Shown one piece after another: positions 53,041 through 58,982 of a stretch of 58,982 bases of DNA. Numbering within the stretch: the stretch's first letter is position 1; each line of letters opens with the position of its first letter. A program made the position numbers and the translations under genes. Location: contig CANJPT010000013.1 of NCBI GenBank assembly GCA_947476195.1, positions 1 through 58,982 on the forward strand. The letters are read 5' to 3'. The notes beneath the pieces were generated by a model that made no database searches, was not told where the DNA came from, and saw only the letters and a list, made by a program, of their open reading frames with translations. The stretch comes from Lewinellaceae bacterium. Lineage in GTDB: Bacteria; Bacteroidota; Bacteroidia; Chitinophagales; Saprospiraceae.

Positions 53041-53371
53041 CAATTTGCAGTGTGGGTCAGAAAGATCATGAATTCAAGCTTCCCGTTACACTTGCTCCCA
53101 ATATTGAGGCTGTAATCTCAGACGGCAAATGTTGAACAGCAATAGACCACTCCTGATCAACATTTGCGCTCCATTACAGGTGCAAAGCAAAAAAATCCGT
53201 CAATTGAGTTTATTTTAATGTGAGATCCTGGAAGGCGATGCCTGGTATCCTATATTTTCTCCTGCTCCGTATTACCTTTACGGAAACGAAAATTTTGAAT
53301 ACGCGTTTTGATTTCAATTCCTTCATAACAAAATAAGGCAATGGCCTTTTTTTAAAAAATATCCTTCTCCT

Positions 53372-53716
53372 ATGTCAGAATTCATACCCTGCCCGAAATG
53401 CAAATGCGAATACACTTATCTAAACGATAGTTTGATGGTGTGCTCTGAATGTTATCACGAATGGAACCCGAAAGAAGTGGAAGAAACGGCAGTCGACGAT
53501 ACCCTCAAAGTGCTTGACGTGAATGGCAATGAGCTGCAAAACGGCGATAGTGTCATCGTAATCAAAGATCTGCCGGTAAAAGGCATGCCCAGACCCGTGA
53601 AAGCCGGAACCAAAGTGAAGAACATCCGTCTTACCGATGGCGACCATAATATTGATTGTAAAATTGAAGGTTTCGGCTCGATGGGTTTGAAATCTGAGTT
53701 TGTGCGGAAGGCTTGA
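53372..53716 (+). CDS. yjdM: YjdM/PhnA-family zinc-ribbon protein
   Basis: 114 residues, the usual family length. An N-terminal zinc ribbon ([26 protein letters not shown]) is followed by the PhnA/YjdM beta domain ([23 protein letters not shown] ... [11 protein letters not shown]). Despite historical naming it is not a proven phosphonate enzyme; the role is unclear. It is monocistronic. The 370-bp gap after it (53717-54089) contains a single TGCCGTGTCC-type half-repeat and no gene I can support. Confidence 0.9.
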   Translation: MSEFIPCPKCKCEYTYLNDSLMVCSECYHEWNPKEVEETAVDDTLKVLDVNGNELQNGDSVIVIKDLPVKGMPRPVKAGTKVKNIRLTDGDHNIDCKIEGFGSMGLKSEFVRKA

Positions 53717-54089
53717 TTCGGGGCTTTTGCGAAAGCGGCTTTATGTGCCTTCTCATTGTGCAAGTATATTCCAATGCCGTGTCCGACCATTAGCACATGG
53801 ATTGGGGTGATAAATCTTAGCTTTATCCAGGACAGAGGGGGGGATGGTCTGGTCGGGTTTTGTTTTGCATAGGTTTTAGAGTTCATTCTTGTATCCCATT
53901 GATATTGTCAATATAGGTAAAGACTGCTCGTCGGAACGCCACAACTAAATTATGGCTTAGGGCCGTGTGATCAATAGCTTCTTTCTTCAGGGCGATTTGC
54001 ATTTCAGCGGCCTTTTTTCCCTGTTCAGTCATTATTTTCAAGCAAGAGCGCCTTGAAAATCGTAATTTCACCAGTACAATCGATTGGCT

Positions 54090-54665
54090 ATGAATATTAA
54101 AAAGTATTGGCTTTTACTGTCTGCTGCATTGCTCTTTTGCAGCACAGGCTCGTTCCAAATGTCCAAGACTACAAGCCCATATCGCTGCGATAACGGGAAA
54201 GTGACGTTCAAATCAGAGGCCACACTCGAAACCATTCAGGCCCGTAGTAACAAACTCCGGGGTGCTGTAGATCCAACAAATAACACCTTTGCCTGGTCAG
54301 TGGATGCAATTTCTTTTGATGGCTTCAATAGCGCATTACAACGTGAGCATTTCAACGAAAACTATATAGAGAGCAGTAAATTTCCGAAGCTAACTTTTAC
54401 AGGAAAGATCATCGAGAAAATTGATTTCCAAAAAGATGGCAGATATACCGCCCGAGCAAAAGGCAAACTCGTGGTGCACGGTGTGGAGCAAGAACGAATT
54501 ATCCGCTGTGAACTGGAAGTACTGGGCGATAAGATCCTCGTCCACGCCCAATTTACAGTGCCTTTAGATGACCACAACATCAGAATCCCCCACATCGTCA
54601 ATCAAAAAATTTCGGAAGAAGTTTATTTGAACATAGAAGCGGAGTTGCGACTAACAAGCAGTTGA
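54090..54665 (+). CDS. YceI-like exported lipid-binding protein
   Basis: About 191 residues with a signal peptide (NIKKYWLLLSAALLFCSTGSFQ) and a YceI-type lipocalin-like barrel (GKVTFKSEATLETIQARS ... FDGFNSALQREHFNENYIES ... FPKLTFTGKI). Family members bind isoprenoid chains in the periplasm. The ATG at 54090 is preferred over the TTG two codons earlier. It lies 12 bp before the next gene and may be cotranscribed with the sensor kinase. Confidence 0.85.
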   Translation: MNIKKYWLLLSAALLFCSTGSFQMSKTTSPYRCDNGKVTFKSEATLETIQARSNKLRGAVDPTNNTFAWSVDAISFDGFNSALQREHFNENYIESSKFPKLTFTGKIIEKIDFQKDGRYTARAKGKLVVHGVEQERIIRCELEVLGDKILVHAQFTVPLDDHNIRIPHIVNQKISEEVYLNIEAELRLTSS

Positions 54666-54677
54666 ACGCATTTCATT

Positions 54678-57560
54678 TTGAATCGATTTTTCTATACCCA
54701 TCTATACCTTGCTTGTTGCATCTCAGTTGCAGCGCAGACGCCCATATTCCTTTCCCAGCCTTCACAATCCTTAGGCGGGGCGGAGTTGACCGTGGTGCTG
54801 CAAGACAGCCACGGGTGGCTATGGTGTGGCGCAAAAAAAGGGCTGTTTCGTTTTGATGGTCTTTCCTTTCAGCCCATCGGCCTGGCAGATACCTTTGCTA
54901 CCGCAAGCGTGACTAGTCTTTATGAGTCACAGGGGCTGATTTGGGCAGGCTTTAGCAATGGGGCCATCGGACATGTTCCGATTGCAGGCAATTTTCCACC
55001 CGCGCTCACAGGGGATACCGAAACGGAAAAAAAACATGCTCCCCTCCTGGCACTTTGGGAGATCGAAGAAGGACTTCCGGCACAGAAGATAACCGCTTTT
55101 ACGGAAGATAGCTCAGGAGCATTTTGGATTGGAACTTATGGTGAAGGCTTATATGTTTGGAAAAATAATCGGCTTTATCAGTTTAATGCCAACGATGATG
55201 GCCTGATAAGTGACGATGTCTACGCCCTTGCGAGTGATAAACAAGGCCGTGTCTGGGCCGCTACCGACGCGGGGATTAGCTTATGCACCATGTCAGCATC
55301 GGGCAAAAAGCAAATCCAAAACCTTGGCATAGCCGACGGATTACCCGATGAAATTGTTACGGTGTTATTGGCTGACGACCGGGGTAATATGTGGGCTGGA
55401 ACACAAGAAAGAGGTATTGTAAAGTTTGATATTGCGACACTTCGCCCATCTTTCCGAACCATGAATTGGCCCTATGGAGAAGTGACCAGTCTTACGGTTT
55501 TTGGGAGTCGCGAATTGTGGGTTGGCACTGGAAGAGATGGACTGCTGCGTGTCGATTTGGCTACAGGCGGGGTACAAGCTTTGCCCGGGGATTCTCCGTT
55601 TCGACATGTAAAGCTTCATTCACTGTGCAAGGATCGGGAGGGCCTACTTTGGGCAGTACTCGACAAGGGTAAACTATACGCTGCCAATGTTAGGTTTGGG
55701 TTTTGGCAATCAGGTCTTTCGAATGTTCAGACTTTGCTCAGCGATCAAAAAGGTCTTTTTTGGGCAGGTACTCAGGAAGGTCTTTTTTTGCAAAATTCAA
55801 GCCTAAATACCGTTCCGGCACCCTCAGATTTCAAAAAAATCTTGGCTCAGAATGTCATTTCACTATGGGAGTCCCCCAGAGGTGAAATTTGGGCAGGTAC
55901 CTTTGGCAACGGGGTATTTGTGTTTGATGCCCAAGGACGATTATTGCGCCAGCTTTCAGAACGCCAGGGTCTGGTGAATGGAAGTGTTCTCAGTATTAGT
56001 GGGGATCGTGAGAAAGTTTGGCTCGCTACCCTTGGCGGGGTTTCCACCACGCGGGTCGATGGGAAGGGTCTGTCTCAGGGTCAAGCAGACCTTGGCACCA
56101 GCTATGTATACAAAGTTTTCAGGGACAGCCGGGGTAGGGTATGGTTTTGTACGGACGGTAAAGGTCTGGCATTGCTGGAAAATAGCCGCTTGCGTTTCTT
56201 TACTTCGGCCATGGGCACAACCTTGAAAACAATCTATAGCATTACAGAAGACAAGCGTGGACGAATTTGGTTCAGTACTGATCATGAAGGTCTTTTTTGC
56301 CTGGAGGGTAATGATTTTAAAAGGTTTACGACAGAAAATGGCCTGCACAGTCAAAACATCACAGGGCTCGCCGTAGATGGAAATGGTCTGATCGTGATTG
56401 GGTACGAGGATGGTTTTGACCTCTTGAACTCAGAACGAGTAGACCACTTGACGTTTTTTGAAGCGGGCAGCGGCGTAAACCTAAATGCCTTGTGCGTTGA
56501 CGTGCCGGGTAATGTCTGGCTTGGAAATAAGGACGGGATTATTCGCTCAGCAGCATTTGATGAGACTTTTGTAGACGACCCACAGCCGAGTATCACAGCA
56601 GTGTCTGTATTGTTAAAATCAGTTGATTTCTTGACCACCCATATTTTTTCGCACAGCGATAATTACTTCATTTTCAACTTTGCTGGCTTATGGTTCACTA
56701 ATCCGGAATCTGTTCGTTATCGGTATAAACTGGAAGGTTATGACCCAGACTGGAAGATCTCAAGAGACCATCTGGCTTCGTATCCCAATCTGCCGCCTGG
56801 ACAATATACCTTCCGGGTGCAAACGAGCGAACATGGCAACTTCGTGAAGGTACCAGAGGACTCCTGGTCCTTTAGCATTCAATACCCACTTTGGCAACAA
56901 TGGTGGTTTGTGCTGCTCAGTTTGGTTTCTGTAACGGGTTTGATTCTGGCCTTCGTGCGAAACCGCGAAGCCCGTTTGAAGCGTGAATCGCAATTGAAAA
57001 GAGAGCGGGTAGAGTCACAGTTCGAAACCCTTAAAAGTCAAATAAATCCGCATTTTTTGTTCAATAGTTTCAATACACTAATCACGATCATTGAAGAAAA
57101 CCCTAGTTTAGCCGTGGAATATGTGGAGCACCTCTCTGATTTTTACAGAAGTATCATTGCATATCGGGAGCGTGATTTTATTAGTCTGCAGGAAGAAATG
57201 GAGTTGGTTGGGAGCTTTAGCTTTTTACTTCAAAAACGTTACGAGACTGGCTTTCAGCTCGTATCACGCCTCAACGGAACAGTCGGCCAGGTGATGCCCC
57301 TTGCCTTACAGATGTTGGTAGAAAATGCAGTAAAGCACAATATCATAGCTGCTTCAAAACCGCTTACAGTAGAAATTTTCACAGAAAACGACGGTTATAT
57401 TACGGTGCGAAACAATATTCAGAAAAAAATAAAACCTGAAGCAAGCACCCATTTTGGACTTCAAAGTCTCATAATCCGCTACCAGCTTTTGGGTGAAAAA
57501 CCAGTCATTGTGGTTGAAAACGGAAACTTTTTTACCGTTAAGGTGCCTATAAAAACCTAA
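54678..57560 (+). CDS. Two-component sensor with periplasmic propeller and LytS-type histidine kinase domain
   Basis: 960 residues. The TTG start at 54678 leads directly into a signal peptide (RFFYTHLYLACCISVAAQ). About 14 Reg_prop repeats form periplasmic beta-propellers (phrases such as SSGAFWIGTYGEGLYVW, DRGNMWAGTQERGIV, DKRGRIWFSTDHEGLFCL), followed by a Y_Y_Y domain (RYRYKLEGYDPDW), one membrane helix (WWFVLLSLVSVTGLILAFV), and a His_kinase domain (LKSQINPHFLFNSFNTL, His792) with an ATPase tail (MLVENAVKHN, FGLQSLIIRY). It signals to the LytTR regulator encoded 122 bp downstream. The ligand is unknown. Confidence 0.9.
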   Translation: MNRFFYTHLYLACCISVAAQTPIFLSQPSQSLGGAELTVVLQDSHGWLWCGAKKGLFRFDGLSFQPIGLADTFATASVTSLYESQGLIWAGFSNGAIGHVPIAGNFPPALTGDTETEKKHAPLLALWEIEEGLPAQKITAFTEDSSGAFWIGTYGEGLYVWKNNRLYQFNANDDGLISDDVYALASDKQGRVWAATDAGISLCTMSASGKKQIQNLGIADGLPDEIVTVLLADDRGNMWAGTQERGIVKFDIATLRPSFRTMNWPYGEVTSLTVFGSRELWVGTGRDGLLRVDLATGGVQALPGDSPFRHVKLHSLCKDREGLLWAVLDKGKLYAANVRFGFWQSGLSNVQTLLSDQKGLFWAGTQEGLFLQNSSLNTVPAPSDFKKILAQNVISLWESPRGEIWAGTFGNGVFVFDAQGRLLRQLSERQGLVNGSVLSISGDREKVWLATLGGVSTTRVDGKGLSQGQADLGTSYVYKVFRDSRGRVWFCTDGKGLALLENSRLRFFTSAMGTTLKTIYSITEDKRGRIWFSTDHEGLFCLEGNDFKRFTTENGLHSQNITGLAVDGNGLIVIGYEDGFDLLNSERVDHLTFFEAGSGVNLNALCVDVPGNVWLGNKDGIIRSAAFDETFVDDPQPSITAVSVLLKSVDFLTTHIFSHSDNYFIFNFAGLWFTNPESVRYRYKLEGYDPDWKISRDHLASYPNLPPGQYTFRVQTSEHGNFVKVPEDSWSFSIQYPLWQQWWFVLLSLVSVTGLILAFVRNREARLKRESQLKRERVESQFETLKSQINPHFLFNSFNTLITIIEENPSLAVEYVEHLSDFYRSIIAYRERDFISLQEEMELVGSFSFLLQKRYETGFQLVSRLNGTVGQVMPLALQMLVENAVKHNIIAASKPLTVEIFTENDGYITVRNNIQKKIKPEASTHFGLQSLIIRYQLLGEKPVIVVENGNFFTVKVPIKT

Positions 57561-57682
57561 CTAATTAGGAATCTTGACCTAAAAGGAGCCAACTGCAATA
57601 CACCTCAAATATAATAAATAGTGAATATTTTGCACTTAAACTATGTGTGCTATGTGAACTATGTGGATTAAAAAATACAGCC

Positions 57683-58462
57683 ATGAAAATATTAATCATC
57701 GAAGACGAGCATGCCGCCGCCCGTCGTTTGGAAAAAATTCTCCTTGAAGTAGCACCGGAAGCCGAGATCGCAGGACGACTGGACAGTGTAGAAGCCTCCA
57801 TCGAATGGTTTCATACAAATCCACCACCGGACCTGATCCTGCTGGATATCCACCTGGCTGATGGAGCCAGTTTTGAAATTTTTGAACACGTCAGGATCAA
57901 AAGCCCAGTCATATTCACCACCGCCTATGATGAATATGCCTTGAAAGCCTTTAAAGTGAATGCGGTGGATTATCTGCTGAAGCCTATCAAAGTCAATGAA
58001 TTGGCAGAAGCCATGGACAAATACAAACGCATATTTCAGACTTCGGCACCATCCGCTGATTATACTGGTCTGCTCCAGACTTTGCGCCAGCAGGAAGGCG
58101 GACAAAACTATCTACGCCGCATGCTCATCCGATTCAGCAACAGCCTCCGGCTTGTCGACATGAGCGATGCAGCATATTTCTATACAAAAGATAAAATTAC
58201 ATTCCTCGTGACCCAGCATACGGGCAAGCGATTTCCGGTGGACTACCCACTCGACAAGTTAGAAACCCTGCTTGATCCCGCTGCGTTTTTTCGGATCAAC
58301 CGGCAGTTTATCATCAACGTAGCGGCCATCAAGGAAATGCACCCCTACTCCAAAAGTCGGGTAAAAGTTGATCTGGAACCAGCCGCTACAGATCTGGAAA
58401 CAGTCGTGAGTGCAGAACGATCTTCGGAATTTAAGCGGTGGCTTGTGGGGGAAGGTGCCTAA
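57683..58462 (+). CDS. LytTR-family response regulator
   Basis: 259 residues from the ATG at 57683: a receiver domain with D8, phosphoacceptor D55 (LLDIHLADG), T80 and K100 (LLKPIK), and a LytTR DNA-binding domain (FFRINRQFIINVAAIKEMHPYSKSRVKVDLEP). It is the cognate output of the preceding LytS-type sensor. The leader carries three spaced copies of CTATGTG (57641-57665), which could be a regulatory repeat. Confidence 0.93.
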   Translation: MKILIIEDEHAAARRLEKILLEVAPEAEIAGRLDSVEASIEWFHTNPPPDLILLDIHLADGASFEIFEHVRIKSPVIFTTAYDEYALKAFKVNAVDYLLKPIKVNELAEAMDKYKRIFQTSAPSADYTGLLQTLRQQEGGQNYLRRMLIRFSNSLRLVDMSDAAYFYTKDKITFLVTQHTGKRFPVDYPLDKLETLLDPAAFFRINRQFIINVAAIKEMHPYSKSRVKVDLEPAATDLETVVSAERSSEFKRWLVGEGA

Positions 58463-58607
58463 AAAAACGGACCAAGCCAACCCCATAGGTATGTTCGGTA
58501 GTATGGTTCGGTCGTTTTGAAATAGAAGGCAAAAAAGTCGGGGTATACCACATGCTTGTGCGCCCATTAAATAAAAAAATTGCTTCTTTTGCAAGAAAAT
58601 ACGGCAC

Positions 58608-58968
58608 ATGCAAAACCGCCCTTTTTTCTGGGTAAGTATCCTGGCCATGGTGGCGTTGATCTTTATTGGCTGGTGGATGGACCAAGAGATCAAAGCTGCT
58701 GTAGTGGCGATCCCAGATGGTTTTAAAAGCTCGATCATGGCACTCGAATTTGCGCAGGATACCGCTGGTCCAATCCATATTTAAGTTGCCACAGCCTGAT
58801 TCAATCAGAACACAAAAGGTGGACAAGCTTATTTGCTCAACCAACCTTGATTATCTATACATCCTGGCTTATGCGTTATTCATGATCCAGTTTGCGCTGA
58901 AATGCAAACGAATAGGTTCGAATTGGGCTATTTTGGCGATATCATTTACCTTAATAGCCGCTCTATAA
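58608..58968 (+). pseudogene. Frameshifted gene for a small two-helix membrane protein
   Basis: From the ATG at 58608 the frame reads QNRPFFWVSILAMVALIFIG, WWMDQEIKAAVVAIPDGFKS, SIMALEFAQDT and ends at 58784. An overlapping frame continues coding-like from near 58770 to the stop at 58966-58968 (KLPQPDSIRTQKVDKLICST, LYILAYALFMIQFALK). Joined, they would give a protein of about 120 residues with membrane segments at both ends. A one-base indel near 58765-58775, real or a sequencing error, separates them. Family not recognised. Confidence 0.5.
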
Positions 58969-58982
58969 GGTCTCGCTTATCG

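Noticed and set aside
53883-54071. Minus-strand 62-codon frame between yjdM and the YceI gene
   Set aside because: No recognisable domain, no promoter box, low-complexity composition; not supported.
57641-57665. Three CTATGTG words as a transcription-factor array
   Set aside because: Too short and irregular (9-bp spacing, then overlap with A/T sequence) to claim; mentioned only with the LytTR gene.

Overview
The window is a Bacteroidota chromosome segment, probably from class Saprospiria (the class is an inference). The evidence is type A and type B T9SS C-terminal sorting domains on large secreted proteins, promoters with the Bacteroidota -7 element TAnnTTTG and little Shine-Dalgarno signal, a fused CcsBA cytochrome c synthase, and LytS/LytTR and Reg_prop two-component families. 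No tRNA, rRNA or CRISPR array was seen.

Layout. 0-22.3 kb is mostly housekeeping and surface genes: an M36 metalloprotease, PRPP synthetase, a periplasmic rhodanese, an outer-membrane barrel, a 1981-residue type B T9SS surface protein, an OmpR-type regulator, a GH65 enzyme, a Bcp peroxiredoxin, an ATP-grasp protein, Lgt and a TPR histidine kinase. 22.3-23.8 kb is a transposon graveyard: a decayed ISAs1-family element with both inverted repeats, and two copies of a 91-bp MITE, one of them nested in the end of the IS. 23.8-50.7 kb is a sulfur and cytochrome island: CcsBA, a TsdA-like dihaem cytochrome, a SoxB-like Tat-exported phosphoesterase, a Crp/Fnr regulator, a TauE/SafE exporter, an MFS transporter, a disrupted ETHE1-like gene, an intact ETHE1-double-rhodanese fusion, a single rhodanese, a TlpA-like thioredoxin, a Ca2+-type P-ATPase, a b-type membrane protein coupled to a 12-haem cytochrome c, a CoA-disulfide/persulfide reductase-rhodanese fusion and a cupin. 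An aldehyde dehydrogenase/DUF779/AraC module is embedded in it. 50.7-53.4 kb is another decayed zone with truncated genes, a MITE scar and a second inverted-repeat element around a sigma factor. 53.4-59 kb holds YjdM, YceI and a propeller-LytS/LytTR two-component pair.

How the genes work together (inference). TsdA-like and SoxB-like proteins would act on thiosulfate or related sulfane sulfur in the periplasm. Persulfide dioxygenase, rhodaneses and the persulfide reductase would handle sulfane sulfur in the cytoplasm, and TauE/SafE would export sulfite. The main discovery is a shared regulatory architecture. A CGTGA-N6-TCACG palindrome lies exactly 21-22 bp upstream of a TAnnTTTG-like -7 box at five places in the island, with two degenerate copies at the same spacing. 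That is class II activator geometry, and the Crp/Fnr protein encoded inside the island carries the R-E-x3-R recognition-helix residues that read GTGA in E. coli CRP.

The second discovery is the 91-bp MITE. It begins with CATACTACTGGAC, has a strong internal hairpin and makes 9-bp target duplications. There are four full copies, one scar left by a microhomology deletion and one older relative. One copy interrupts the ETHE1-like gene, and one lies between a stop codon and its terminator.
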